In this document: positions 17,444 to 27,218 of the stretch, one piece after another
Position numbering within the stretch: the first letter of the stretch is position 1
Layout of the letters: every line of letters starts with the position of its first letter
Source: Bifidobacterium breve
GTDB taxonomy: Bacteria > Actinomycetota > Actinomycetes > Nanopelagicales > Nanopelagicaceae
Reading direction: 5' to 3'
Length of the DNA: 27,226 nt
Assembly (NCBI GenBank): GCA_945869505.1
Contig: CAMBOZ010000010.1
Coordinates: 1-27,226, forward strand
Translations under genes and position numbers: made by a program
The notes under the pieces: generated by a model
Databases searched by the model: none
What the model was told of the DNA's origin: nothing
What the model saw: only the letters and a program-made list of their open reading frames with translations

Positions 17444-18772
17444 ATGACCGAGAATGTAACTCCAGGATCTATCAACATCGCACCTATTGCTCCAATTATT
17501 CCAAGTGCGGCAAGTGCCTTGATTGGCGATCCATCTAAATTCGGTCGGGTAGGCGAAGACGGAACTGTCTATGTAATTACTCCGCAAGGCGACAAAGCGG
17601 TTGGCTCTTATCCCGGCAAGACCGCGGAAGAAGCGTTGCAGTATTTTGTTCGTAAGTTCGAAGCGCTAGCGTCTGAAGTTGCGCTAACCGCAGCACGAAT
17701 CACTAGCGGTGCAATGGTGCCCTCAGATGCCTACGACGCAGTTAAAAAATTGCACCAACAAGTCTCTGAATTAAATGGAGTCGGCGATCTAGCTGCCCTC
17801 TCTTTATCTGTAGAACAAATTGAGCCGTTAATTGAAGGCCATCGCGAAGCCTACGAAGCGAAGAAGGCGGCAGAGGCGGCAGTCAAGGCTGAGCGTCGTG
17901 CTCAAGTTTTGATTGAGAAGGAAAAAATTGTTGCAGAGGCAGAATCACTCGCCCTATCTGAAAATTGGAAAGTTACCGGAGATCGATTGAAGACTCTTCT
18001 AGACGAGTGGAAATCTGCGCCACGCTTAGATAAGAAAGCAGATGCTGATTTATGGAAGCGCTTTTCTGCTTCAAGAAACAAATTTGATAAGCGTCGACGC
18101 ACACACTTTGCTGCGCTCGAAGAGACAACCTCCAAGGTTTCGGCGGCAAAGAAGGCACTTGTTGCTGAGGCCACCACGCTGGCCACATCAACGGAGTGGG
18201 TCCCAACTGCTCGTAAATTCAAGACGCTTATGGATCAGTGGAAGGCAGCTGGTCGAGGCAAGCCAAGTGAAGATGCCAAATTGTGGAGCAAATTTAAGGC
18301 CGCACAAGATCAATTCTTTACAGCAAAGAACGCTGATCTGGAAAAACGCGAAGTATCAATGTCTGCCAACTTAGTAAAGCGTGAAGAGCTAATCGTGCAG
18401 ATTGAAGCCCTAGTCCCATTCACTGATGTGAAGGCAGCTAAAAACGCCTTCCGCGAACTTTCACGGGCCTGGGAAAAAATTGGAGTTACCAATCGCGATA
18501 AGCGCGCAGCAATGGATGCTCGAGTTGCCAAAGTAGAAGAAGCGATCAAGAGCGCAGAAGCAGAAATTTGGCGTAAGACAGATCCTGCCGCCAAAGCGCG
18601 AGCAGCCGATGTTGTTAAGCAACTCGCTGATTCAATTGCTAACTACGAAAAAATCGCGGCCAAATCAGAGGCTGCCGGCAATGCTAAGAAGGCGCAAGAA
18701 GCGCTGGAATCTGCTTCCGCTCGTAAACTCTGGTTAGCAGATGCTGAAAAAGCTCTAGCTGAATTTAATTAA
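17444..18772 (+). CDS. DUF349 repeat protein
   Basis: The 442-residue soluble, charged and mostly helical protein has a short N-terminal domain (about 28-72, GRVGEDGTVYVITPQG) typical of actinobacterial members. An Ala/Lys/Glu-rich coiled segment (135-165) follows. Three DUF349 repeats then lie at about 165-225, 240-301 and 318-376, recognisable by WKVTGDRLKTLLDEWK, WVPTARKFKTLMDQWK and a more divergent third copy with RELSRAWEKIG. A fourth helical stretch ends the protein. The function is unknown; a DUF349 gene next to rel is conserved in Streptomyces. The ATG at 17444 follows AAAGGGAAA. Its stop overlaps the rel stop by four bases tail to tail. Confidence 0.85.
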   Translation: MTENVTPGSINIAPIAPIIPSAASALIGDPSKFGRVGEDGTVYVITPQGDKAVGSYPGKTAEEALQYFVRKFEALASEVALTAARITSGAMVPSDAYDAVKKLHQQVSELNGVGDLAALSLSVEQIEPLIEGHREAYEAKKAAEAAVKAERRAQVLIEKEKIVAEAESLALSENWKVTGDRLKTLLDEWKSAPRLDKKADADLWKRFSASRNKFDKRRRTHFAALEETTSKVSAAKKALVAEATTLATSTEWVPTARKFKTLMDQWKAAGRGKPSEDAKLWSKFKAAQDQFFTAKNADLEKREVSMSANLVKREELIVQIEALVPFTDVKAAKNAFRELSRAWEKIGVTNRDKRAAMDARVAKVEEAIKSAEAEIWRKTDPAAKARAADVVKQLADSIANYEKIAAKSEAAGNAKKAQEALESASARKLWLADAEKALAEFN

Positions 18773-20922
18773 TTTCGGTAAACGTCATACACGCCATCTA
18801 CGGCGCGAACAGCTGCTAATACAGAATCTAAGTGAGTGGCATCGGCCATTTCAAAGGTGAATTTTGAAATGGCAGTTCGGTCTTTCGATGTATTAACAGA
18901 AGCGCTCAAAATATTAACATGCTGCTCGGAAAGTGTACGTGTTACATCAGCCAACAGGCGCGGACGATCTAACGCCTCCACTTGGATATTTACCAAGAAG
19001 ACGCTACTTGCGCCATCTAACCATTTAACATTTGCGATTCTCTCGCCTTGATTCTCCTTCAAATCCGCGGCATTAATGCAATCTTCACGGTGTACCGATA
19101 TTCCGCTTCCCTTTGTGATGAATCCAATAATGGGATCTCCTGGAACCGGAGTGCAGCATCGAGCAAGCTTTACTAAGACATCCCCCACGCCTTCAACTTC
19201 GATTGAACTGCTGGAACGACGAACCGCATGTGAACCGGTGGGAATCTGCTCCATTGTCGGTTCAGGATGTGAATCTTCAACTCCAAGTGATTGAACCAAC
19301 TTCTCAATGATCGATGCGGCCGAAACGTGACCATCTCCAACGGCGCTATACAAAGCAGAAATGTCCGGATAACGAAGATCGTGAGCTAATTCAAGAAGTG
19401 AGTGACCAGCAAATATTTTCTGAAGTGGAAGACCTGCTTTGCGCATTTGGCGAGCAATTGATTCGCGTCCGGCATCGACTGCCTCCTCGCGACGCTCCTT
19501 ACTGAAATGTGCTTTGATCTTTGAGCGCGCTCTTGGTGACTTAACGAAATTGAGCCAGTCTCTGGAAGGACCCGCGTTTTCGCTCTTATTTGTAACAATC
19601 TCAACAACGTCACCATTGACCAAGCGCGAATCTAAAGGAACTAAGCGACCATTTACTTTTGCACCTGCACATCGACTGCCAACATCTGTATGTACTGAGT
19701 AGGCGAAGTCAACCGGAGTTGATCCACCTGGAAGTGCGATAACACTCCCCTTCGGTGTAAACACGAAGACTTCTGGTGATCCCAGATCAAAGCGGAGTGC
19801 TTCAAGAAACTCAGATGGGTCTTCGGTTTCCTTCTGCCATTCGTGAAGTTGGCGCAACCACAGCATTTCAGGAGATGATGAATTTGACTCATTGCCTTGC
19901 TTATATTTCCAGTGTGCTGCAATACCAAATTCAGCACGAGAGTGCATATCAAAAGTTCTGATTTGGATCTCAATCGCTTTTCCATTGGGTCCAATCACCG
20001 TTGTATGAAGAGATTGGTACAGGTTGAATTTAGGCATTGCAATGTAATCTTTAAATCGTCCTGGGACCGGAGACCAGCGAGCGTGAATTGAACCTAATAC
20101 GGCGTAGCAATCGCGAACATCATTTACCAGTACACGTATCCCAACGAGGTCGTAGATATCATTGAAATCGCGACCGCGAACCACCATTTTTTGATAGACG
20201 CTGAAATAGTGTTTCTTTCGACCAGTGACTGTGGCTGAAATTGAGTCACGTGATAAATCTTCCTGGACAGCATCAATAACTTCTTTTGTTAAAGCATCGC
20301 GTGATGGAGATCTTTCGGCGACCAAACGTGATATCTCTTCAAATTTCTTTGGTTCCAGAACTTCAAAAGATAAATCTTCCAATTCCCACTTGATGGCGTT
20401 CATACCAAGACGGTGAGCGAGCGGGGCATAAATATCCAAAGTTTCGCGCGCCTTACGCTCTGCGCTCTCAGCCGAAACATATTTCCAGGTGCGAGCGTTG
20501 TGTAAACGATCGGCCAATTTGATTACCAAAACACGGATATCACGGGACATAGCAACAACCATTTTGCGAACTGTTTCAGCTTCAGCAGTCGGCCCGTAAG
20601 TTAACTTATCTAACTTGGTCACTCCATCTACCAAGTTGGCTATCTCATCACCGAAATCGGTGCGTAGTTGCTGCAGGGAATACGGCGTATCTTCGATTGT
20701 GTCGTGCAGCAGTGATGCGATTATCGTGGTGTCATTTAATCCAAGTTCAGCAAGAATTTGAGATACCGCGACAGGATGGGTTATGTACTCTTCGCCCGAC
20801 TTGCGCAGCTGTCCTTCGTGGGCGTTCTTGGCAATTTCAAATGCCCGCTCAACTTCGGTTAATCGGCTGGCGGGATGATTCTCTTTAAGCGTTCCAAGAA
20901 GTGGTGCGACTAAAGAGTTCAT
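18769..20922 (-). CDS. rel: Bifunctional (p)ppGpp synthetase/hydrolase (Rel/RSH)
   Basis: This enzyme makes and degrades the stringent-response alarmone. The 717-residue protein has the hydrolase HD domain first (His35, His49, HDTIEDT at 73-79). The synthetase domain follows, with RFKD at 289-292, the RXKD form of bifunctional enzymes rather than the EXDD form of monofunctional RelA. A TGS domain (about 385-445), the zinc-finger region with CCTPVPGD and a C-terminal ACT domain complete it. It is shorter at the N-terminus than mycobacterial Rel (about 790 residues), but the codon directly before the ATG at 20920-20922 is a TAG stop, so this is the earliest possible start. No ribosome-binding site is evident. 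The apt gene usually found between secF and rel is missing. Confidence 0.96.
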   Translation of the reverse strand: MNSLVAPLLGTLKENHPASRLTEVERAFEIAKNAHEGQLRKSGEEYITHPVAVSQILAELGLNDTTIIASLLHDTIEDTPYSLQQLRTDFGDEIANLVDGVTKLDKLTYGPTAEAETVRKMVVAMSRDIRVLVIKLADRLHNARTWKYVSAESAERKARETLDIYAPLAHRLGMNAIKWELEDLSFEVLEPKKFEEISRLVAERSPSRDALTKEVIDAVQEDLSRDSISATVTGRKKHYFSVYQKMVVRGRDFNDIYDLVGIRVLVNDVRDCYAVLGSIHARWSPVPGRFKDYIAMPKFNLYQSLHTTVIGPNGKAIEIQIRTFDMHSRAEFGIAAHWKYKQGNESNSSSPEMLWLRQLHEWQKETEDPSEFLEALRFDLGSPEVFVFTPKGSVIALPGGSTPVDFAYSVHTDVGSRCAGAKVNGRLVPLDSRLVNGDVVEIVTNKSENAGPSRDWLNFVKSPRARSKIKAHFSKERREEAVDAGRESIARQMRKAGLPLQKIFAGHSLLELAHDLRYPDISALYSAVGDGHVSAASIIEKLVQSLGVEDSHPEPTMEQIPTGSHAVRRSSSSIEVEGVGDVLVKLARCCTPVPGDPIIGFITKGSGISVHREDCINAADLKENQGERIANVKWLDGASSVFLVNIQVEALDRPRLLADVTRTLSEQHVNILSASVNTSKDRTAISKFTFEMADATHLDSVLAAVRAVDGVYDVYRN

Positions 20923-20949
20923 CTATTGAGTCTGACTACCGCAGAGAAC

Positions 20950-22017
20950 TTACTTGCGACCCTTGCGCTTTGGTTGATTGCGTGGCCCACGATTTGCACT
21001 TGGTTGGATCGAAGGTCGCGCGCTCTGAGAAGAAGTCGCTTCAACAGGTGCGTTATTGCCACGAGACGCCACGCGCTTCGCAAGTGCCTGCATCGCTGGC
21101 TCTTTTTCGCGAAGTGATGCAAGGAACGGTGGAGCAATAAAGATGGATGAGTATGTACCAACTGCAAGGCCAATGAAGAGCGCGAGGGAGAGATCCTTAA
21201 GCGTTCCTGCGCCAAGTAGTCCTGCGCCAACAAAGAGAATTGAACCAACTGGAAGTAGCGCGATCAGAGATGTGTTTGCAGAACGAACGATGGTCTGATT
21301 TACCGCAAGGTTGGCTGCTTGGGAGTAAGTGTATTTTCCGACAGCCGCAACCGATTTAGTGTTTTCGCGGACCTTATCGAATACAACAACTGTGTCATAG
21401 AGTGAATAACCCAAAATAGTTAAGAAACCGATGATAGTTGCGGGAGTAACGTCAAAACCAACTAGTGCATAGATTCCAACGGTGATGAAGACGTCGTGTA
21501 CTACCGCCACGATTGCGGCGATCGCCATCTTTGGCTCAAAGGCCATAGCCAAAAAGAGCATAATTACAATCAAGAATGCGAAGAGGCCATAAAGCGCTTT
21601 CTTCGTGATCTCTTTACCCCACGATGGTCCAACGATTTGAGTATCAATTGATTCAATTTCTACGTTAAATGCCTGAGTTAGCGCTAGTTCTACTGCCTTC
21701 GATTGCTCAGAAGTTAGCGCACCAGTCTGAATTCTGACCTTGCTATCACCAATCTTCTGAACAATTATTTCGCCTTCAATTCCAACGTCGGCTACGGAAG
21801 CTCGTGCTTGCTCGACGCTGATTCCTGATTTATTAACTGTGTATGAAGAGCCACCCTTAAATTCAATTCCAAGGTGCAGCCCTTGAATGGCTAACGCTGC
21901 TATCGATGCCAAAATGAATATCGCTGAAATTGAATACCAGCGACGACGGTTGCCAATGAAATTAAAAGAAGTTTCACCTGAGTAAAGTCGACCACCAAGA
22001 CCTGAAAGTTTTGACAT
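20950..22017 (-). CDS. secF: Protein-export membrane protein SecF
   Basis: SecF works with SecD to use the proton gradient in late steps of Sec-dependent export. The 355-residue protein has one membrane helix at about residues 28-48, the HLGIEFKGGSSY segment just after it, a periplasmic-type P1 region and a cluster of five helices in the second half with the GYSLYDTVVVFDKVREN signature. The C-terminus is a basic tail rich in Arg, Lys and Pro. The ATG at 22015-22017 is three bases after the secD stop, with a GGAGG site inside the end of secD. It is separate from SecD, as usual in Actinobacteria. Confidence 0.96.
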   Translation of the reverse strand: MSKLSGLGGRLYSGETSFNFIGNRRRWYSISAIFILASIAALAIQGLHLGIEFKGGSSYTVNKSGISVEQARASVADVGIEGEIIVQKIGDSKVRIQTGALTSEQSKAVELALTQAFNVEIESIDTQIVGPSWGKEITKKALYGLFAFLIVIMLFLAMAFEPKMAIAAIVAVVHDVFITVGIYALVGFDVTPATIIGFLTILGYSLYDTVVVFDKVRENTKSVAAVGKYTYSQAANLAVNQTIVRSANTSLIALLPVGSILFVGAGLLGAGTLKDLSLALFIGLAVGTYSSIFIAPPFLASLREKEPAMQALAKRVASRGNNAPVEATSSQSARPSIQPSANRGPRNQPKRKGRK

Positions 22018-22020
22018 CGC

Positions 22021-23550
22021 TTACGCCTCCAATGTTGTGACAGATTTAGTTGATTTCATTCCGATGCTCTTAGGCGAAAGTCCAGAGAGTGGATGTCCGG
22101 ATGAGAAGAATTTGGCTCCAGCCAAAATAGTGACAATCGGCTTTGTAAATAAGAAGACGACAATAAGGTCAACTACAGTAGTTAGGCCGAGCGTAAAGGC
22201 AAAGCCTCTAACGCCACCAACTGCGAAGAAGTAGAGCAATATCGCAGCAATCAGCGAAACCGCATCGGCGACCAAGATGGTGTGACGCGCTTTCGCCCAT
22301 CCGGTTTCAACTGCAGAACGTAGAGATCGACCTTCACGCGCTTCATCACGAATACGTTCAAAGAAGACGATAAATGAGTCAGCAGTAACACCAATAGCGA
22401 CGATTGCGCCTGCGATTCCGGCCAAAGTAAGAGTGAAGCCAATCGCTTCGCCAAGAACTAAGAAGAGTAGGTAAACCAATGCTCCAGCGATTGCCAAGGA
22501 ACCAACAGTTACCACACCAAGACCTCTGTAGTACAGAAGTGAATAGATAACTACCAGGCCAAGACCTAGGAAGCCTGCGAGTAGTCCTGCATTTAATTGA
22601 TCAGCACCTAATGTAGGTGAAACTTGTTGAACTTCACCACGATCAAACGCAAGCGGCAAAGCTCCGTATTTAAGAACGTTTGCAAGGTCTTGTGCTTCTA
22701 ACTGCGTGAAGGATCCTGTGATCTGCGCATTGCCAGATGGAATCGGTTCATTGATGCGTGGAGCAGAAACAACAAGCCCGTCTAGAACAATTGCTACTTG
22801 ATTCAAAGGTGACTGCAGAGATGTGACACGAGTAGTTATCGCTGCGAATGCTTTTGTTCCATCTCCATTAAAGGAGAGAGAGACATACCAAGCCAAACCT
22901 TGAGATGGATCGTAACCCGCCTCCGCTGAAGAAACTTGTTGACCCAAAACCTCTGCTGGTCCAAGGATGTATTTTGCTCCGCCATCACGCGAACAAGCGA
23001 CGATTGTTTCGGCAGGTGCATCCGCACCCGTGCCTTCTAAGTTTGCTGCGATACTGCAGTCAAGTGCTGCGAAACGATTATTTAAATCCTCAGTTACTCC
23101 AGCTACTGGCGTCGCTGCCGTTGAAGTATCTGTTGGATTTGCGACACCGGCTGCCTCAGCGAGAACCTGACGAAAACGAAGTTCCGCAGTTTGACCAACC
23201 AGGTCGACCACACGACGACCGCTGTCACCAGGAACCGAGATCACAATCTGACGGTTTGTTCCGCTTCCTTGCGCAGTAACTTCGCTTTCAGCTACACCAA
23301 GAGAGTTGACGCGTTGGCGAATAATCGAAACTGCTTGATCAATCGCTTCAGAAGTAATTTTATTTGCTTCATTAGATGCGCGTGGTTGCAGCGTGACGCT
23401 CGTTCCGCCTCGCAGGTCTAGACCGAGACGAACTGCCGACGCGCCCTGAATAAAGGTGGTCACAATTAAACCGAGCAGGATTACGGCCAGAATCACAAGA
23501 GAGCGGCCAGAACGGGCAGGGCTCTTCACAGTTTTATTAGGTGTGGACAT
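22021..23550 (-). CDS. secD: Protein translocase subunit SecD
   Basis: SecD pairs with SecF beside SecYEG. The 509-residue protein has an N-terminal membrane helix (about 17-38), the RLGLDLRGGTS motif after it, a large extracytoplasmic P1 domain rich in Ala, Thr and Ser, and five C-terminal helices including GVTADSFIVFFERIRDE. Length is in the normal range for Actinobacteria (about 500-600). The ATG at 23548-23550 lies only 11 bases from the ruvB stop, and no ribosome-binding site is visible. In most relatives yajC occupies the slot between ruvB and secD; here there is no room for it. Confidence 0.96.
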   Translation of the reverse strand: MSTPNKTVKSPARSGRSLVILAVILLGLIVTTFIQGASAVRLGLDLRGGTSVTLQPRASNEANKITSEAIDQAVSIIRQRVNSLGVAESEVTAQGSGTNRQIVISVPGDSGRRVVDLVGQTAELRFRQVLAEAAGVANPTDTSTAATPVAGVTEDLNNRFAALDCSIAANLEGTGADAPAETIVACSRDGGAKYILGPAEVLGQQVSSAEAGYDPSQGLAWYVSLSFNGDGTKAFAAITTRVTSLQSPLNQVAIVLDGLVVSAPRINEPIPSGNAQITGSFTQLEAQDLANVLKYGALPLAFDRGEVQQVSPTLGADQLNAGLLAGFLGLGLVVIYSLLYYRGLGVVTVGSLAIAGALVYLLFLVLGEAIGFTLTLAGIAGAIVAIGVTADSFIVFFERIRDEAREGRSLRSAVETGWAKARHTILVADAVSLIAAILLYFFAVGGVRGFAFTLGLTTVVDLIVVFLFTKPIVTILAGAKFFSSGHPLSGLSPKSIGMKSTKSVTTLEA

Positions 23551-23561
23551 AGGAGCAGAGT

Positions 23562-24614
23562 CTAGGCGTCAACGGCGGGCGTGTCGAAAAGCGTCGCAGC
23601 TCCCGCAGGTGGCGTACGTCCCAAATGTGACCAACCTTGCGCGGTTGCAATTCGACCTCGAGGCGTACGGGCCATAAAGCCATTTCGAACCAAAAATGGC
23701 TCGGCGACTGATTCGACTGTTTCTGTCTCTTCGCCGACGGCTATAGCCAGAGTGGATAAACCGACTGGTCCCCCATTAAATCTTTCGATGAGAGCGAGTA
23801 ACACTGAGCGATCTAATCGATCAAGTCCTTTCTCATCTACTTCATACATTTCTAACGCTGCCATTGCATCACTATGTGTTAGATGGCTTGAACCCTTTGC
23901 ACCAGAACGAACTTGAGCATAATCTCGAACACGTCTTAATAATCTATTTGCAATTCGCGGTGTACCTCTTGATCGGCTGGCAACTTCCGCAACTGCCTTG
24001 GCATCAATTTCTAATTGCAACAGGGCTGCGCTTCGTCGCAAGACTTCTTCTAACTCATTTTCTTCATAGAAATCTAAATGGGCGGTAAATCCAAAGCGAT
24101 CGCGCAATGGGCTAGGTAATAATCCGGCGCGGGTTGTTGCGCCCACCAAAGTAAATCGGGGCAACTGCAAAGGAATCGCTGTAGCACCAGGGCCTTTGCC
24201 GACAATCACATCGACACGAAAATCTTCCATCGCTAAATAAAGTAGTTCTTCAGCCGGTCTTGGCAGACGATGTATCTCATCTAAGAAGAGAATTTCTCCT
24301 TCAACTAGCGAAGACAGTATCGCTGCTAAATCTCCCGCGTGTGTGATCGCTGGGCCACTGGTGATCCGGATTGGTGTCTGCATTTCGCTAGCTAAAATTA
24401 GCGCCAGCGTTGTCTTACCAAGTCCCGGCGGGCCCGAGAGAAGAATGTGGTCTGCGGCAGAATTTCGCTGTCGGGCGGCGGTCAACAACACATCGATCTG
24501 ATCACGCACGCGTTGTTGGCCGATAAACTCCTTTAATGTTTTCGGGCGAAGCGCGTGCTCCGCGGCCGAATCATCACTGGTGAATTCTGAAGAAATTAAG
24601 CGGTCATCACTCAT
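23562..24614 (-). CDS. ruvB: Holliday junction branch-migration ATPase RuvB
   Basis: RuvB is the hexameric AAA+ motor that drives branch migration with RuvA. The 350-residue protein has Walker A GPPGLGKT at 61-68, Walker B LDEIH at 111-115, the sensor 1 VGATTRAG segment, the arginine-rich LRDRFG and a C-terminal winged helix ending in [16 protein letters not shown]. All family features and length are normal. The ATG at 24612-24614 lies two bases after the ruvA stop, with a weak GG-rich site upstream. It is the third gene of ruvC-ruvA-ruvB. Confidence 0.98.
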   Translation of the reverse strand: MSDDRLISSEFTSDDSAAEHALRPKTLKEFIGQQRVRDQIDVLLTAARQRNSAADHILLSGPPGLGKTTLALILASEMQTPIRITSGPAITHAGDLAAILSSLVEGEILFLDEIHRLPRPAEELLYLAMEDFRVDVIVGKGPGATAIPLQLPRFTLVGATTRAGLLPSPLRDRFGFTAHLDFYEENELEEVLRRSAALLQLEIDAKAVAEVASRSRGTPRIANRLLRRVRDYAQVRSGAKGSSHLTHSDAMAALEMYEVDEKGLDRLDRSVLLALIERFNGGPVGLSTLAIAVGEETETVESVAEPFLVRNGFMARTPRGRIATAQGWSHLGRTPPAGAATLFDTPAVDA

Positions 24615-24616
24615 TC

Positions 24617-25222
24617 CTATCTACCGCCTTTTTGCAGCGCTCGTTTTAGAAGTTCTGAAAGTTCGACGGTATTGGCATCGCCACCCTCTTCTGAAATTTG
24701 ATTAACTACATTTGTTATTGCTGCATCAGATTCCTTTGCAGAAAATCCGAGTGAAATAAGCGCGCTTGCCAATTGTTCCCGCCAAATTGGTTGGTGGTGA
24801 GCGCTTTTATGTCCGGAACCAAAATCTGAAAGCTTGCCCTTTAATTCAAGGATCAAGCGCTGCGCACCTTTTCGTCCAATTCCTGGAACCTTCTCGATTG
24901 CGGAGATATCTTCTTGCGCTACTGCCATACCAAGTTGACTTGGAGAGAGCGCCGCAACAATTGACATTGCAACCTTCGGACCAATACCACTAACGGTCTG
25001 CACTAATTCAAAGAGTGCTCGAGCTTCATCATCCAAGAATCCAAAGAGTGTTAGCGAATCTTCACGTACGACAAGTGAGGTATAGAACTGCGCTGGTGCT
25101 CCAATGTTTAAAAGGGAGCCAGTTGCTGGCGTAATGCTTACAGAAAGCCCGACTCCCCCAACTTCGACTACAGCGCGATCAGCGCCGAGTGAACGAACGA
25201 TTCCGTTTACCAGAGAGATCAT
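24617..25222 (-). CDS. ruvA: Holliday junction DNA-binding protein RuvA
   Basis: RuvA binds four-way junctions as a tetramer and loads RuvB. The 201-residue protein has an N-terminal OB-type domain ([12 protein letters not shown] to about residue 65). Two helix-hairpin-helix motifs follow, with SGIGPKVA and [11 protein letters not shown] as their hairpins. A linker leads to the small C-terminal domain III (about 148-198) that contacts RuvB. The ATG at 25220-25222 overlaps the ruvC stop by four bases. Confidence 0.96.
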   Translation of the reverse strand: MISLVNGIVRSLGADRAVVEVGGVGLSVSITPATGSLLNIGAPAQFYTSLVVREDSLTLFGFLDDEARALFELVQTVSGIGPKVAMSIVAALSPSQLGMAVAQEDISAIEKVPGIGRKGAQRLILELKGKLSDFGSGHKSAHHQPIWREQLASALISLGFSAKESDAAITNVVNQISEEGGDANTVELSELLKRALQKGGR

Positions 25223-25773
25223 TTGCCAACCAACTTTGCTAAGCGAGATTTCTCTGCGGTTAATGCAGCCGCCAACTTTGAATCCCCTGAACCGCGCCAG
25301 ATGTGACAGATCGCAAGTGCCAAAGCGTCAGTGCTGTCTACGGGTTTTGGGATCTCCTTTAATGAAAGAAGTCGTTTCACCATTTCAGCAACCTGCACCT
25401 TATTGGCTCGACCAGATCCAGTAACCGCCGCCTTAACTTCACTTGGAGTGTGCATTACAACTGGAATTCCGGCGCGCGCTGCGACTAGTAGTGCGATGCC
25501 TGCAGCTTGGCCGGTTCCCATAACAGTGCGCACATTATGTTGTGAGAAAACTCTTTCGACGGCCAGCACATCGGGACGATTCACATCAACCCACTCAGTC
25601 AGCTCTTGCTCTAATTGAAGTAAACGAAGTTCGAGTGCTGCGGTACTGGGAGTCAAGATCACACCAACATTTATCAGGCGCAGTGGTTGACCAGGTGCGC
25701 CTTCTATAACGCCTACGCCACAGCGAGTAAGGCCTGGGTCAACTCCCAAGACGCGCATAACTCGTTGGCTCAT
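25219..25773 (-). CDS. ruvC: Crossover junction endodeoxyribonuclease RuvC
   Basis: RuvC resolves Holliday junctions by paired nicks. The 184-residue protein has the acidic active site: Asp12 in VDPGLTRCG, Glu73 in AVERVF, and Asp146 and Asp149 in [12 protein letters not shown]. Two starts are possible. The ATG at 25771-25773 is given; a TAGGCT element eight bases upstream could support a leaderless message. The ATG at 25756-25758 would place the first catalytic Asp at position 7 as in E. coli and gives the common MRVLGVDPG start. The gap to yebC is 33 or 48 bases depending on this choice. Confidence 0.95.
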   Translation of the reverse strand: MSQRVMRVLGVDPGLTRCGVGVIEGAPGQPLRLINVGVILTPSTAALELRLLQLEQELTEWVDVNRPDVLAVERVFSQHNVRTVMGTGQAAGIALLVAARAGIPVVMHTPSEVKAAVTGSGRANKVQVAEMVKRLLSLKEIPKPVDSTDALALAICHIWRGSGDSKLAAALTAEKSRLAKLVGK

Positions 25774-25806
25774 AACTTCATAGCCTACGACGGCAAGTGC
25801 GTGGGG

Positions 25807-26559
25807 TTAGGAAAGGCTCGCCATAACTTCGTCGGAGACATCGAAGTTACTGAAAACGTTCTGCACATCGTCTAACTCTTCAATGGCATCGATTAGTTCA
25901 AATACCTTCGTAGCACCTTCGGCATCAAGTGGAATAGTCATAGACGGCAGGAAAGAAGAATCTGCAGATTCATAATCTATGCCAGCTGTTTGTAGCGCGG
26001 TACGAGCGGTAACTAGATCACTGGCTTCGCAAACAACTTCGAATGATTCTCCGAGATCATTTACTTCTTCAGCGCCAGCCTCGAGAACCGCTTCCAAAAT
26101 CTTTTCCTCAGTTACGCCATCTACTTTATTAACAATGATGACGCCCTTGCGATTAAATAGGTAAGCAACCGATCCAGGATCGGCCATCGATCCACCATTG
26201 CGAGTTACAGCAACGCGAACTTCAGAGGCGGCGCGATTTCGATTATCAGATAAACACTCGATCAGTATTGCTACGCCATTTGGTCCGTAACCTTCGTACA
26301 TAATCGTCTGCCAATCGGCGCCACCAGATTCCAAGCCAGCGCCTCGTTTAACAGCGCGTTCAATATTGTCCGCCGGCATAGAATTCTTTTTTGCCTTAGC
26401 GATCGCATCAAAAAGTGTTGGGTTGCCATCTACATCAGGACCGCCATTGCGAGATGCAACTTCAATCGCCTTAATCAACTTGGCAAAGTTCTTGGCGCGA
26501 CGGCTATCGATAACAGCTTTCTTATGCTTGGTCGTTGCCCACTTGGAATGGCCGGACAT
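25807..26559 (-). CDS. yebC: YebC/PmpR/TACO1 family protein
   Basis: Family members have been described as DNA-binding regulators and, more recently, as factors that help ribosomes through difficult (for example proline-rich) stretches. The role here is not settled by sequence. The 250-residue protein begins [18 protein letters not shown], the near-invariant family start. It contains [23 protein letters not shown], the RNRAASEVR block and a [11 protein letters not shown] segment. Its position between pdxT and ruvC is the classic actinobacterial arrangement. The ATG at 26557-26559 has GAGGTG upstream. Length is typical. Confidence 0.95.
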   Translation of the reverse strand: MSGHSKWATTKHKKAVIDSRRAKNFAKLIKAIEVASRNGGPDVDGNPTLFDAIAKAKKNSMPADNIERAVKRGAGLESGGADWQTIMYEGYGPNGVAILIECLSDNRNRAASEVRVAVTRNGGSMADPGSVAYLFNRKGVIIVNKVDGVTEEKILEAVLEAGAEEVNDLGESFEVVCEASDLVTARTALQTAGIDYESADSSFLPSMTIPLDAEGATKVFELIDAIEELDDVQNVFSNFDVSDEVMASLS

Positions 26560-26611
26560 TTAAAACACCTCAATCAATTTTTGATGGAAAGTAACATATT
26601 TAATATCTGGC

Positions 26612-27205
26612 TTACTTTATCGCGCCGGCACAGACTTGATCAAAGAAATAGCGGTGTACGCGTAGATCTCCGGTCAATTCTGGATGAAATGATGTGGCAA
26701 AGAGTGAACATTGACGAACTGCAACGGGATGGCTTGACCCATCGCTTCCCTTGACCTCGGCTAAGACTTGTACATCTTTACCGATTTCTTCTACCCAAGG
26801 GGCGCGAATAAATACCGCCCGTAATGGAAATTGTTCAAAAAGTAAATCACTCTCAAAGGAATCGACTTGGCGCCCGAAAGCGTTGCGACGAACGGTCATA
26901 TCTATTCCGCCAAATGTAGATTGATCATCTGCGCCATCAAGAATTCGATCTGCCAATAAAATCATTCCAGCGCAAGATCCATAAACCGGCATTCCCGCAG
27001 AAATTCTTTCTCGAATTGGTTTAAGTAGGTGAAAAGTCTCGGCCAAAAGCGCAATTGTCGTTGATTCACCACCAGGCAAAATCAGCGCATCTATTTCTTC
27101 CAACTCTTCCGGGCGTCGCACAGTAAGACCTGCGTGCCCCGAAGTATTAACCGCCTGAATATGTTCCCGAAAATCGCCTTGCAGCGCGAGAACGCCAATC
27201 TTCAT
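26612..27205 (-). CDS. pdxT: Pyridoxal 5'-phosphate synthase glutaminase subunit PdxT
   Basis: PdxT releases ammonia from glutamine for PdxS, which builds pyridoxal phosphate from a pentose phosphate and a triose phosphate. The 197-residue class I amidotransferase-like protein has LPGGEST at 43-49, the nucleophile Cys78 in GSCAGMI, the family-specific [13 protein letters not shown] at about 106-118, and His174 and Glu176 in SFHPELT. The catalytic triad is complete. The ATG at 27203-27205 follows a likely pdxS end by about 13 bases without a clear ribosome-binding site. A 52-base spacer leads to yebC. Confidence 0.96.
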   Translation of the reverse strand: MKIGVLALQGDFREHIQAVNTSGHAGLTVRRPEELEEIDALILPGGESTTIALLAETFHLLKPIRERISAGMPVYGSCAGMILLADRILDGADDQSTFGGIDMTVRRNAFGRQVDSFESDLLFEQFPLRAVFIRAPWVEEIGKDVQVLAEVKGSDGSSHPVAVRQCSLFATSFHPELTGDLRVHRYFFDQVCAGAIK

Positions 27206-27218
27206 TGCGAGTAAATCG

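Noticed and set aside
22905..23279. A 124-codon plus-strand frame opposite secD
   Set aside because: It is fully antisense to secD, has low-complexity Leu/Arg/Pro-rich composition and no initiation signal; considered a shadow.
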